A stretch of 64,000 nt of DNA from an uncultured Flavobacteriales bacterium. Its GTDB lineage: Bacteria; Bacteroidota; Bacteroidia; Flavobacteriales_G; Salibacteraceae. Made by a program: the position numbers and the translations under genes. Of this stretch, positions 23,450-32,544 are shown piece after piece; within the stretch, counting starts at the first letter, position 1; the number at the start of each line of letters is the position of its first letter. Below the pieces are notes generated by a model, which saw only the letters and a program-made list of their open reading frames with translations, was not told where the DNA came from and did not search any database. The stretch covers positions 361,628 to 425,627 of the forward strand of contig CAJQLE010000001.1 of the NCBI GenBank assembly GCA_905479105.1, written 5' to 3'.

Positions 23450-26400
23450 CTATTTCAATTCAACTTCCAAACGCGAGATCTTACCCGATCGTGAAAAGAC
23501 ATGATTAGACAGCTCTAAACCCAATTGAGCTCCCTCTATCTGCTCAATATTACCATCGTTGTAATACACAGAAATAGAAGCCTTATCTGCCTTTTTATAA
23601 ACCACAGGCAATTGGCAATATGTAAAGGCCAGACTTCCTGATTTGAGGGACAACCTTTGTTCATTCCCCTGAAGGTCATAATACCTCATTTGGTCATCAG
23701 CATCTAAAAACTCAATGTCGCGCAGGAAGAATGGAGCAAAAGAGAGTTTTCCATCTGAGACTATCACGCCCAATTCTGCCCATCTACTTATGATATCTTC
23801 TTTTACTTGCCCTGTCATTCCTGGTTGCTGTGCTCCAGCATTCCCTGGCGTATGAGAATAGGAATCTGTAGGGAAAGCACCGTATAGATCAGGCGCTTTA
23901 TTAACGCCAATTCCCGCTCTAATCTCATAGTAATGCTCTGTAAGCCTTCCCATTACCTCATCAGACGCTTGAGTTCTCTGTCCACGAAAGAGATTTTCTT
24001 GAGCCGCGAGTAATAGTTTAGAAACCATATGCCAATAGATACTTCCAAGGCCTTCATAACCAAAGAAAGTTCCCGAACGACCCGTAAAAGCCTTGTGATT
24101 AAACATCTTTTCGAACATCTCTAGATAAGCGTCATGCTCCCTCGCAACCAAGGTTGAATAACCTTTCTGAGATAATCTTGAAAGTTGTGTTTTTACGTCC
24201 GCGGCATTATGAAAATTACCATTAAAGTGGTAATTCCCTTCAATATCCTTGGTGAATAGACTAGAATCATTATTCTCCATCATCTGCAGAGCCAAAGGAG
24301 ATTTTTTGATGAACGAAGCTGGAATGTTATTCTTTTCAAAAAATGAGGGCAATTCACGATCTGGATAAAGCATATAACTGTATTGATCAGACCTGAACAT
24401 CTTACTCATTTTCAAAGCGTCAATGACTCGAAGCGATTCATCAGCAGAAAGAAAACCAGAGCTTAATACAGCTACTTGACCTTCCAGCATTTCATAAAGC
24501 CGATCAATCTTTGCTTCCCCATCCGTAACATGAATGAGGTTATAAGAATGATACAACCCGTCCTCTCGCTTATTGGTTCCGATAGTCTGCTCGACAAACT
24601 GAAGTGTCAACTCAAAGAATGAGACTATTTCAGAAGCTTTGAGAATACGCTTCTCATTGAATAAGCCAGAATACGCTGTTGTTCTATAATGCTCGCCTGC
24701 TATACCAAAACGATCCATGATTCTTCTACGCTCATGGTCAGAAATCTCTTCTCCAATCAAATGCTTACGAACGTGCATTGCCCGCTGTAAAGCGTCCAAC
24801 AAATCTTTCACCGGTTTATTGATTTCGATTTCAGTCTCACCCATCGACTCAAATTCCTTCACACCAAACTTCAAGAATCTTCTGAGATAATAAAGGGTGA
24901 CCATTGAGGTACCGTTGCCAACTAAGGCATTATTGGCGTCATTCCATTCAGGTCTTTGAGTATTCAACCAAATACCTGCATCAGGAATGAAATTGTACAG
25001 TTTGGTAAGAACTGTCACTAAGATTTTCTCCGTTAAATTGGCTCGAATAAGCCCTCCATCTTGGTTCCAGACCATCTTACCATCAGCTCCAAGCCCTTCA
25101 ACTCTGCCGCCAATTATCTCAGCTTGTCTATGATCATAGTCCACCGTATCACGAGGATTACTTAGAATAGCATCGTATCCTTTTATCCGATAAGGAACAT
25201 TGGCATAAACATTAACCTCCTTTTGGAGCAATTCTTTCAACTTTTCAGGATGGAATTTTGCAGACGCCTCCATCATCTTGAGTAAGTAAATAATCTGGTG
25301 ATCACCCCAATATCCAATGTAGGACCATGGGTCGTCTGGTTCTATAATTTCCCAGTCAATTCCCGATCGAGTTATTCGATAAGGGTTGTATCCGTCAATC
25401 GTTGATGCATTGACAAACTTGGTAATCATTCCTTCGATGAAGTCCGGATACGAATAAGCTAATGCTTCCCAGTTCTGAAAGATATCTCGCCAATTTCCTT
25501 CGTAGTTTCTGATCTTTCTACCTTTTTCATCTTCTGTATCGATAGAAAAATAGTTCCATGGCCTACTTGGATCGCCATGTCTTCGACTAAATGATAAAGG
25601 CAAATACTCGAGACAAATTCGTTCTAAATCATGATCATTCTCCTGCGATGAGCGACTAGTAAGTTCGCTATAAGTCAACAACTTCGGAAGTGCATCAAGA
25701 AAACTCTTGTTCTTTTCGTGCGCCTTCCTGTTCATATTCTTCACATACTTTTTCAAATCAAGTATGTCTATAAAATATTGATCATCGAAGGTGCCACCAC
25801 GCATAATGTTGAACAAGACATTCGAAAAGTGTCTACCCGCTGAAAGTTTATCGTTAGAGACCTGAATTCCATCCGCAGAGCCTACTTTTTTTCTTAAAGC
25901 ATTTGTTCCATCGGTAATGCTTGATATGATCTTCTGAATAAGGCTGTCTTGAAATTTCAAATCTTGCTTTAATTGAGCAAGGTTGGTCATAGACTGATTT
26001 ATATCTGCCACTACGTACCATTCCAAACCAGTATTTCCTGACAATTGAAACTCTGAATGAACAAAATAAGACCCTCTCTCAGCTTTAACTAGAGCCTCTT
26101 CGGTGATGTCGTGCCCTCTTCTGAATTTATCCAATTGAAGAGAAGACAATAGAACCTTAAAGTTGTCTAGACCTGCAGACCATGCTACGGTAGATTTAAG
26201 CGCTTCACTAGGTTCGGCTTTATCAATAATCATTGCACTCAGTGTGAAAAGACCAAGTTTTGACTCAGGATCTAGTTCATTCTTCTTGTATGCATCAACC
26301 AATGTACTGCGCGCATTCTGAAGTCCACTGTCAACCCCGTAAGGCAATATATTTTGGAAACCGTCAACCAATTCAATGCTTCGTGCATCTTTTGAGTGAT

Positions 26401-26899
26401 TGATCAACTTTGATCTTTTTACGAATCCATAGGCATCAGAGAATGTCCAGCGATATTGATGGGTTAAATTTAAATCGGTATTTATCTCTTCAAACAACAC
26501 CTTATTTCCAATGGCATTTTTATAAATGTTGCGTTGAATCGAATACGCGCCAGCAAATCGATCAGAATGCGGTTCCCACAGGAATGTCTTATCACCTTCA
26601 ACAACACGAATTATGGTTTTATTACCGGTTATTTCTGCGGAGTCAGTAATCTTATCATCCGTGTAATAAGGAAATAGTGCACAGTCTGGGTTTTTGCGTC
26701 CCGCTGATAAAGATCCATTACTTGAAATGAAAAGCCAATGATCTGAACTACTCACGACCGTCATAAAAAACGGACGCATGGTATTGTGATTTTCAATGCG
26801 GTAAAACACCTCTCCTTCAACTTCTACATACGCTCCTGAAACATTCTTTTTTTGTTCCAATATTGGCGTTTTTCCTACAAAAAACTCTCTTCCACTCAT
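23450..26899 (-). CDS. Probable GH149 beta-1,3-oligoglucan phosphorylase (GH94-like clan)
   Basis: The 1149-residue protein lacks a signal peptide, so it acts in the cytoplasm. It has the architecture of large inverting phosphorylases: an N-terminal beta-sandwich (with NPDCALFPYYTDDKITDS), then an (alpha/alpha)6 barrel. RPEWNDANNALVGNG supplies the probable catalytic Asp, and GSIYWHMVSK lies later. Size and motifs fit GH149, whose members split beta-1,3-glucan oligosaccharides with phosphate to glucose-1-phosphate. GH161 or another GH94-clan family is the alternative. It is last in an operon with MFS, GH16 and GH30 genes, consistent with imported laminari-oligosaccharides as substrate. Confidence 0.7.
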   Translation of the reverse strand: MSGREFFVGKTPILEQKKNVSGAYVEVEGEVFYRIENHNTMRPFFMTVVSSSDHWLFISSNGSLSAGRKNPDCALFPYYTDDKITDSAEITGNKTIIRVVEGDKTFLWEPHSDRFAGAYSIQRNIYKNAIGNKVLFEEINTDLNLTHQYRWTFSDAYGFVKRSKLINHSKDARSIELVDGFQNILPYGVDSGLQNARSTLVDAYKKNELDPESKLGLFTLSAMIIDKAEPSEALKSTVAWSAGLDNFKVLLSSLQLDKFRRGHDITEEALVKAERGSYFVHSEFQLSGNTGLEWYVVADINQSMTNLAQLKQDLKFQDSLIQKIISSITDGTNALRKKVGSADGIQVSNDKLSAGRHFSNVLFNIMRGGTFDDQYFIDILDLKKYVKNMNRKAHEKNKSFLDALPKLLTYSELTSRSSQENDHDLERICLEYLPLSFSRRHGDPSRPWNYFSIDTEDEKGRKIRNYEGNWRDIFQNWEALAYSYPDFIEGMITKFVNASTIDGYNPYRITRSGIDWEIIEPDDPWSYIGYWGDHQIIYLLKMMEASAKFHPEKLKELLQKEVNVYANVPYRIKGYDAILSNPRDTVDYDHRQAEIIGGRVEGLGADGKMVWNQDGGLIRANLTEKILVTVLTKLYNFIPDAGIWLNTQRPEWNDANNALVGNGTSMVTLYYLRRFLKFGVKEFESMGETEIEINKPVKDLLDALQRAMHVRKHLIGEEISDHERRRIMDRFGIAGEHYRTTAYSGLFNEKRILKASEIVSFFELTLQFVEQTIGTNKREDGLYHSYNLIHVTDGEAKIDRLYEMLEGQVAVLSSGFLSADESLRVIDALKMSKMFRSDQYSYMLYPDRELPSFFEKNNIPASFIKKSPLALQMMENNDSSLFTKDIEGNYHFNGNFHNAADVKTQLSRLSQKGYSTLVAREHDAYLEMFEKMFNHKAFTGRSGTFFGYEGLGSIYWHMVSKLLLAAQENLFRGQRTQASDEVMGRLTEHYYEIRAGIGVNKAPDLYGAFPTDSYSHTPGNAGAQQPGMTGQVKEDIISRWAELGVIVSDGKLSFAPFFLRDIEFLDADDQMRYYDLQGNEQRLSLKSGSLAFTYCQLPVVYKKADKASISVYYNDGNIEQIEGAQLGLELSNHVFSRSGKISRLEVELK

Positions 26900-26920
26900 A
26901 CCTCAAAAACTAGGATTTCC

Positions 26921-28402
26921 TTAGATTATTATTGTTTGAAGGGCGCTGCCTTCAATTCTCACTTGTGTTGTTTTGCTGCCTTTCTTTACGACAAATTGCT
27001 TTGGCTCACTTTCCATATTCAAAACAAATAAAGCGATTGTACCATCGGGGTTTAATACGGCTGATGTCATCAATGACTCATCAGAACACTTAAAATCTAT
27101 TCGCTTGGCGCCAGGCCTTGCATACTTGCTAAATTGCGCCATTACATAGTATAAAGGTGTATAGTAAACTTCATCTTTTTCCACATCCACTATGACAGGA
27201 GCAACACACCAGTTTTGAGCCAAATTAGGTCCTCCTTGTCGATCGAGCACCATATTCCAATCAATCCAACCTTCAACCCAGTTATTCAAACAACCAATAA
27301 TGTCTCTCGCATAGCGAAATGCAGGAACATACTTTGGATGCATAGGCTTATCTTCTTCTGACGCCCAGTCCCATCCCCAATCAGTCGCTTCTTTTGACCA
27401 ATACCATTGATCATCATTCCAGTGTGGAATTTCAGAGTCTACACATCCTTCCGTTTGAATAATGTGTTTTTCAGGTGCCAAATTGTGGGTTTGTTGAAGG
27501 TTTTCAGGAAACCAATCAAACGTGCTTGCATACCAATGAACGGCAGTGCCATGAATGAGAGGAAGCAACTCCTGATCAGTTAATAGTGCTTGACTCCACT
27601 CTTCAAGATCCCTTCCTCGGTTTTGATCAAACACCAAAATCTTAGCCTCGATATTATCCTTTGCTAATTGGGGCGCCAAATATCCTTTCACAAATTCTGC
27701 AGTTTCTTCAGGGGTGTAATGCATGCTTTCCCAGTTGGCATCATTTCCTAGCGGCTCATTTTCGACCGTGAATCCCCAAATATTAATTCCTTGTTCTTTG
27801 TAAGCACCGACATACTTCGAGAAGAATTTTGCCCATGTAGAATAATGCTCTTTCTTTAATTTACCCCCGTACCAATCATCATTGTCTTTCATCCACGGTG
27901 GTGCCGTCCATGGAGAAGCAAGAATTTTAAAGCCTTCTTCCGAATAAGACTGAGCTCCTTTGATCATTGGAATTAAGTCATTCAAATCATGTTCAATAGA
28001 AAAACTATCCAAGTTGGTGTCTCCCGCAATTGGAGCGTATGAATAGTTATCAAGAGAAAAATCACAACTATTCATGTGTGTTCTTGTAAAAGAATAATTG
28101 GCGCCTTCAGGGCTAAAATATGCGCTCAAGATTTCATTTCTCTTCTCTTGACTCATGCCACTTAGCAAGAATGCTGATGATTCAGTAAAAGCCGCCCCAA
28201 TCCCCTCGATTGATTGAAATTGTGTTGAAGGAAGCACTTCTATGGTATCTGAAGGCGATTCAACATCCTTCACAGAAGGCAGTTCGGCTAGTTTGTCACC
28301 TGAAGCTGAGGTTTGTATAACCTGAACTTTAAGTTCTTCGTGAATTTGCTTAGTACAAGCCATAAAGCCAAATAAAACAAGGAGAGTCAGAAGTAAGCGC
28401 AT
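26921..28402 (-). CDS. GH30-family lipoprotein, probable endo-beta-1,6-glucanase
   Basis: This 493-residue protein has a lipoprotein signal (lipobox GFMAC, Cys16), placing it on a membrane, probably the cell surface. GH30 motifs are clear: EGIGAAFTESSAFLLS near residue 65, the acid/base Glu in WGFTVENEPLG, and the nucleophile Glu in HIIQTEGC. The C-terminal beta domain is GALFVLNMES-like. In laminarin loci GH30 enzymes remove beta-1,6 branches; glucosylceramidase-like or xylanase activity is less likely here. It lies between GH16 and the phosphorylase in one operon. Confidence 0.88.
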   Translation of the reverse strand: MRLLLTLLVLFGFMACTKQIHEELKVQVIQTSASGDKLAELPSVKDVESPSDTIEVLPSTQFQSIEGIGAAFTESSAFLLSGMSQEKRNEILSAYFSPEGANYSFTRTHMNSCDFSLDNYSYAPIAGDTNLDSFSIEHDLNDLIPMIKGAQSYSEEGFKILASPWTAPPWMKDNDDWYGGKLKKEHYSTWAKFFSKYVGAYKEQGINIWGFTVENEPLGNDANWESMHYTPEETAEFVKGYLAPQLAKDNIEAKILVFDQNRGRDLEEWSQALLTDQELLPLIHGTAVHWYASTFDWFPENLQQTHNLAPEKHIIQTEGCVDSEIPHWNDDQWYWSKEATDWGWDWASEEDKPMHPKYVPAFRYARDIIGCLNNWVEGWIDWNMVLDRQGGPNLAQNWCVAPVIVDVEKDEVYYTPLYYVMAQFSKYARPGAKRIDFKCSDESLMTSAVLNPDGTIALFVLNMESEPKQFVVKKGSKTTQVRIEGSALQTIII

Positions 28403-28417
28403 TATAAAATCAAAGAA

Positions 28418-29683
28418 TTACTTCAACTGATAAACTCTGACGTAGTCTAGAATATACTTGTGGGAATCCCACGACTCATCAATTCCTTGCGCTCCACCCC
28501 ATCCACCTCCAACGGCCAAATTGAGAATGATATTTTGCGGTTTGAAAAAGGGCCATTCCAATTCATTTGCATTCTTGTCATAGGTGTAATAACGCTCTCC
28601 ATCAAGCAGCCCATAAATCACATCCGGATACCACTCAATGGTGTACGTATGAAATTCTCCATCCATATTGGCGACTTCAATTTCACTACCAATCTGGTTT
28701 CCTTGCTTAAAGTAATAAGCTCTGGTATGGCATGTTGCGTGATTAATTCCATTACCTGTTTCATCATCAATTTCATATCCAACACATTCTAACACATCAA
28801 TTTCACCGCAATAAGGCCAAGAAAGCTCGTCCTTATACTCATCTCCCAGCAACCAACCAGCAGCCCATGTTCCTCTTCCAACGGGCACTTTTGCTCGATA
28901 CTCTACTTTTCCGTATAGAAATGATTCTTTCCCTTGGGTTGTTAAACGCGCTGATGTCCATGGACTTCCCATATCATTTTTTCTAGCTTCAATGACAAGA
29001 TTACCTTCCTCTAAACGGGCATTTTCTGTCCTTGCATCAGTATAGTATTGTGGTTCATTATTTCCCCAACCCCAATCCCCAACATTATAACTCCATTTTG
29101 TTGAGTCCGGCAAACCAGATCCTTCAAACTCGTCTGACCAGACCAATTCCCACTCATCGCCTTCCATGCTTTGAGTAAAGCTTTTCGGTGTTGCAGTGTT
29201 CGCCTGAATCAATGAAAGATTAATTTGATCAACGAATACGCTGCCGGTTGCATGCAATTTAATCTTGTGAATTCCTGCATTTAGAGGCGACCCATCTCTT
29301 GAAGTGGATATTGCTCCATCTTCAAAGGCCATCATACCAGTTATATTATATGTGCGATCATCTGTATTTTCTATGTGATCTTCTATCCATACGCTTCCCC
29401 CTTCAGGAGCGGAGCCAATAACTTCTATTCTATATCGACCCGCTTCAGGAATATTTACTTCATAGCTCAACCACTCTTCAATGGACAACCTCATGACCTT
29501 CGCCTTAGGTATATCGTTTGAAGAGGCAGCAACAAAACTTTTAGCCTCCACAGAAATAAAATCATCGCTTTGAATTACTTCCGTTAAATCACTTGGAGCA
29601 TCTGACTTCTGTTCAGGCGGAGTAGCGCATGAACAGAGAATGGTAGTTAGAAAAAGCGTGATCGAAATAGTGTGTTTATTCAT
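28418..29683 (-). CDS. GH16 laminarinase-like lipoprotein with N-terminal CBM6/35-like domain
   Basis: The 421-residue protein starts with a lipoprotein signal ending in LCSCA. Residues about 45-165 resemble a CBM6/CBM35 beta-sandwich (LSYEVNIPEAGRYRIEV, then FVDQINLSL). Residues about 185-420 are GH16 with the catalytic EIDVLE motif, plus WSDEFEG and the GGGWGG-like end typical of beta-1,3-glucanases. It should cut laminarin at the cell surface. It lies 10 bases after the MFS gene and before GH30. Confidence 0.92.
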   Translation of the reverse strand: MNKHTISITLFLTTILCSCATPPEQKSDAPSDLTEVIQSDDFISVEAKSFVAASSNDIPKAKVMRLSIEEWLSYEVNIPEAGRYRIEVIGSAPEGGSVWIEDHIENTDDRTYNITGMMAFEDGAISTSRDGSPLNAGIHKIKLHATGSVFVDQINLSLIQANTATPKSFTQSMEGDEWELVWSDEFEGSGLPDSTKWSYNVGDWGWGNNEPQYYTDARTENARLEEGNLVIEARKNDMGSPWTSARLTTQGKESFLYGKVEYRAKVPVGRGTWAAGWLLGDEYKDELSWPYCGEIDVLECVGYEIDDETGNGINHATCHTRAYYFKQGNQIGSEIEVANMDGEFHTYTIEWYPDVIYGLLDGERYYTYDKNANELEWPFFKPQNIILNLAVGGGWGGAQGIDESWDSHKYILDYVRVYQLK

Positions 29684-29693
29684 AATCTTAATT

Positions 29694-31259
29694 CTAATCT
29701 TCTTTAACCAGTTGGGCTTCTATCTCTTCTAAAGATTTGCCTTTGGTTTCTGGAATTACTCTAATAATAAAAATTAATCCGAGAGCAGCAAATACTCCAT
29801 AAATCGTAAAGGTTAAAACATTACCAAGGGTATCCAATTCCCATGGAAAAACCCACTGAACTATAAAGCTTACTGCTGAATTAATCAAGCCCACGAAGGA
29901 AATAGCTATACCTCTAATCTTATTCGGAAAAAGCTCCGAAAATAGAACCCACATAACAGGGCCTATAGATATTGCAAAAGAGGCGACAAAGCCTAGAATG
30001 GCAAATAATATCAGCATTGGATTCATGGAAATAGCCGCTGTAACCAAGTCAGTTTTAAACTGAGAAAAAATATCCGGTCCAAGAGCTGTAACCATGGCAC
30101 CTTGAAATTCAATATCACTATTGTAAATTGTTCCAATCAAAGGTTCAAGGCTTGATTGATCAACTGTCTCTGGCAAAACTGCTATTGTTTCAGCAGTCAA
30201 GGAATACGTTGCTGAGCTGAATCCATAGGCCAATAAAAACATGCACAAAGCGATACCAGCTACACCAAATGCCAGTAAAGGTTTTCTTCCCAACTTATCG
30301 ATGGTAAGTAGAGCTATTACAGTGAATACAAGGTTTGTAAGTCCAACCAAAATGGCTTGAATAAATGAAGCGTCCGTTCCTATACCTGATTGCTCAAATA
30401 TCATTGGCGCATAGAAAAACACAGAATTAATTCCTGTGATCTGTTGCAATACTGCTACAACGATGCCAATGAGAAGAACCAATCGCAATCCTGGGCGAAG
30501 CAAATCTTTTACCTTACCTTCTTCTTTGTCGACCTGATTTTCAATGCTCTCTTTTATCGAATTTATCTCCCGTTCTGCTTCTTCTGCTGAGGAGAACCTT
30601 GTCATTACCCTTTTAGCATCATCAAAACGACCTTTCAAGATCAACCACCGCGGACTGTTCGGAACAAAAAACAATCCGAAATAATACAGGATTGCAGGAA
30701 TGGCTTCTAAACCGAGCATCCACCGCCATTGGTGTTCATCGAGCATCAGCGTATGCACCCAAGGGGCGTCAGACTGAGCAAATTTCAGAATCAAATAATT
30801 TGTGAAAAACGCCAGTGAAATACCGATTACAATATTCAACTGATTGAAAGAAACCATCCTGCCGCGAATAGCTGGAGGAGCCATTTCTGCAATGTACATT
30901 GGGGCTAGAATTAGAGAAGCTCCAACTCCAAAACCACCAATCATTCTTGCGATTACAAGCGTTAAAAATGTAGGCGCAAAAGCCGAAGCCAACGCTGATA
31001 TGGCATATAAGATTGCCGCATATCTCAACACTGTTCTACGGCCAACCTTATCGCTTAATGGGCCCGCAAACATCATTGCTACAGTTGCAGTAAGAGTAAG
31101 AGAGGCTACCGACCATCCCAGTTCGAGTTTCGAAAGTCCAAACTCTGGTTCAATAAATTTAACAACTCCGGAAATAACCGAGGCATCAAATCCCATTAAT
31201 AAGCCACCAAGCGCCACAATGATGGCGACCATCATGACGATATAATTCTTTGATTTCAT
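29694..31259 (-). CDS. MFS sugar porter
   Basis: The frame is open to 31346, but the ATG at 31259 puts the first membrane helix in the normal position (521 residues). It has twelve membrane segments, with sugar-porter signatures: DKVGRRTVLR after TM2, PNSPRWL before the central loop, and PETKGKSLEEIE at the end. A roughly 80-residue insertion lies in the second half (between GFSSATYS and LITAAIS-like helices), probably periplasmic. It likely brings glucose or short glucans across the inner membrane. It heads the GH16-GH30-phosphorylase operon, with an operator-like palindrome at 31373. Confidence 0.9.
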   Translation of the reverse strand: MKSKNYIVMMVAIIVALGGLLMGFDASVISGVVKFIEPEFGLSKLELGWSVASLTLTATVAMMFAGPLSDKVGRRTVLRYAAILYAISALASAFAPTFLTLVIARMIGGFGVGASLILAPMYIAEMAPPAIRGRMVSFNQLNIVIGISLAFFTNYLILKFAQSDAPWVHTLMLDEHQWRWMLGLEAIPAILYYFGLFFVPNSPRWLILKGRFDDAKRVMTRFSSAEEAEREINSIKESIENQVDKEEGKVKDLLRPGLRLVLLIGIVVAVLQQITGINSVFFYAPMIFEQSGIGTDASFIQAILVGLTNLVFTVIALLTIDKLGRKPLLAFGVAGIALCMFLLAYGFSSATYSLTAETIAVLPETVDQSSLEPLIGTIYNSDIEFQGAMVTALGPDIFSQFKTDLVTAAISMNPMLILFAILGFVASFAISIGPVMWVLFSELFPNKIRGIAISFVGLINSAVSFIVQWVFPWELDTLGNVLTFTIYGVFAALGLIFIIRVIPETKGKSLEEIEAQLVKED

Positions 31260-31372
31260 CTTTAGTAGGTTAGGTAAAGAACAAAACAATAGGTTTAATT
31301 TCGAACATAGCCATTCCCAATCCAGAAGATTAAAAATGGCGTCCAATTCTCGAATGTACTAATAAGTATCTT

Positions 31373-31389
31373 ATGGTACTTTATACCAT
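31373..31389. promoter_or_regulatory. Palindromic operator ATGGTA-N5-TACCAT upstream of the MFS-glucanase operon
   Basis: This is a perfect 6-5-6 inverted repeat (spacer CTTTA), 114 bases before the MFS start. Close matches with the same geometry occur at 55157 (before susC) and 62507 (before the last gene). The second Nudix-type regulator (54277) is the best candidate binder. The rest of 31260-31522 shows nothing else firm. Confidence 0.6.
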
Positions 31390-31522
31390 TACAATTTTCT
31401 CTTGAATACATATCAAGAATTCAAATAACCAATTGTAAAATAAAAGTAACATGTTCAAAGAAAGAAGCTGCAGGCAGAGAATTCAAACCATTTTGATATA
31501 TTCGATACAAATCCGCACACAT

Positions 31523-31969
31523 ATGCTACGCTTATTATTAATTATAACTATCGTTTGCACTGGGATGCAGCAAAGTTTTGCTCAAGATTCCGGCCAAGCA
31601 TTCGAGTATAATGCAGCTGAGACAGACGTCAATTATATTCAAGAAGCCGAATTGATCAAACACCTAAAATCAGACCCAGAGGCGTTTGAACCGAATTACA
31701 ATCTTGCTGCCTACTATTACAATAAGGGCGTTGAAGCTCTTGAGCGTTTAAGTGCAGAACCTCAGTCGTCAACACCTGAAGTGTGGGATCGTTTGGAGTC
31801 TGAGAATCGTGAGATTGTTGCCATGTTTAATAAAGCTCTAGAGCCCGCATTAATTGCATTTAGAAGAAATCAAAAACACAATGAACTGCTCGGAATGCTA
31901 AGTGGCATTTACTTTGCTTTGAATGACATGAAAATGAGCGACTACTACTCAAGTCTGCAGAATCAATAA
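31523..31969 (+). CDS. Secreted TPR-like protein
   Basis: I chose the ATG at 31523 because a signal peptide follows at once (LLLIITIVCTGMQQSFAQ); the longer frame from 31451 adds a basic, unlikely leader. The mature part (about 130 residues) has a helical, TPR-like pattern (DPEAFEPNYNLAAYYYNKGVEAL, then ALIAFRRNQKHNELLGMLSGIYFALND). It is probably periplasmic, with no specific role assigned. It is divergent from the MFS operon, so it might share the operator at 31373. Confidence 0.7.
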   Translation: MLRLLLIITIVCTGMQQSFAQDSGQAFEYNAAETDVNYIQEAELIKHLKSDPEAFEPNYNLAAYYYNKGVEALERLSAEPQSSTPEVWDRLESENREIVAMFNKALEPALIAFRRNQKHNELLGMLSGIYFALNDMKMSDYYSSLQNQ

Positions 31970-32022
31970 TCGTTTCCTAAACAATTATTGATTCGTGTTA
32001 TTTCGATTTTAACTTTGGCAAC

Positions 32023-32484
32023 ATGAATAGACAGCTGTCTTCGTTCCTTATCGTATCACTGCTTCTACTTAGTGCCTGTGAACCAACACAGGAAAGAGAA
32101 GTTACTGAAAGCTGGTCTCCAAGCCAAGCAAAAGTAGTAGGTTACTTCGTTGAAAGTGATGAGGGAAGATGGAAAACCAAAGAAGAGAAATACTACGTAG
32201 ACGGTACTCAAGAATATTTTGGGTCTTTTGATAAAGCGGGGAATCGCGATGGCGACTGGAAGTACTTTTATCCTACTGGGCAATTATGGAGCTTAGGTTC
32301 ATATAAAAACGGTCTGAAACATGGAAAGAAAGAAGTCTATTGGCCAGATGGAATGAAGCGATATGAAGGACAATATGCCGATGACGAAAAAAGTGGGAGT
32401 TGGATTTTCTACAATAAAGATGGCAGTATTCTTCAGAAGAAAGACTTCAGCACAAAGGAAAATCCATCGACCTCTAACCCCTAA
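32023..32484 (+). CDS. MORN-repeat lipoprotein
   Basis: The 153-residue protein begins with a lipoprotein signal (lipobox LLSAC). It contains tandem MORN-like repeats such as GNRDGDWKYFYPTGQLWSLGSYKNG, GLKHGKKEVYWPDG and KSGSWIFYNKDGS. Repeats of this YwqK-like kind are common in Bacteroidota lipoproteins, and no activity is known for them. It stands alone on the plus strand before dnaG. Confidence 0.85.
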   Translation: MNRQLSSFLIVSLLLLSACEPTQEREVTESWSPSQAKVVGYFVESDEGRWKTKEEKYYVDGTQEYFGSFDKAGNRDGDWKYFYPTGQLWSLGSYKNGLKHGKKEVYWPDGMKRYEGQYADDEKSGSWIFYNKDGSILQKKDFSTKENPSTSNP

Positions 32485-32544
32485 CCCAAGTTTATATCCT
32501 TGCTAATAAAGCAACATCAGTGCGGAATTGTACTTTCGTGAGTC

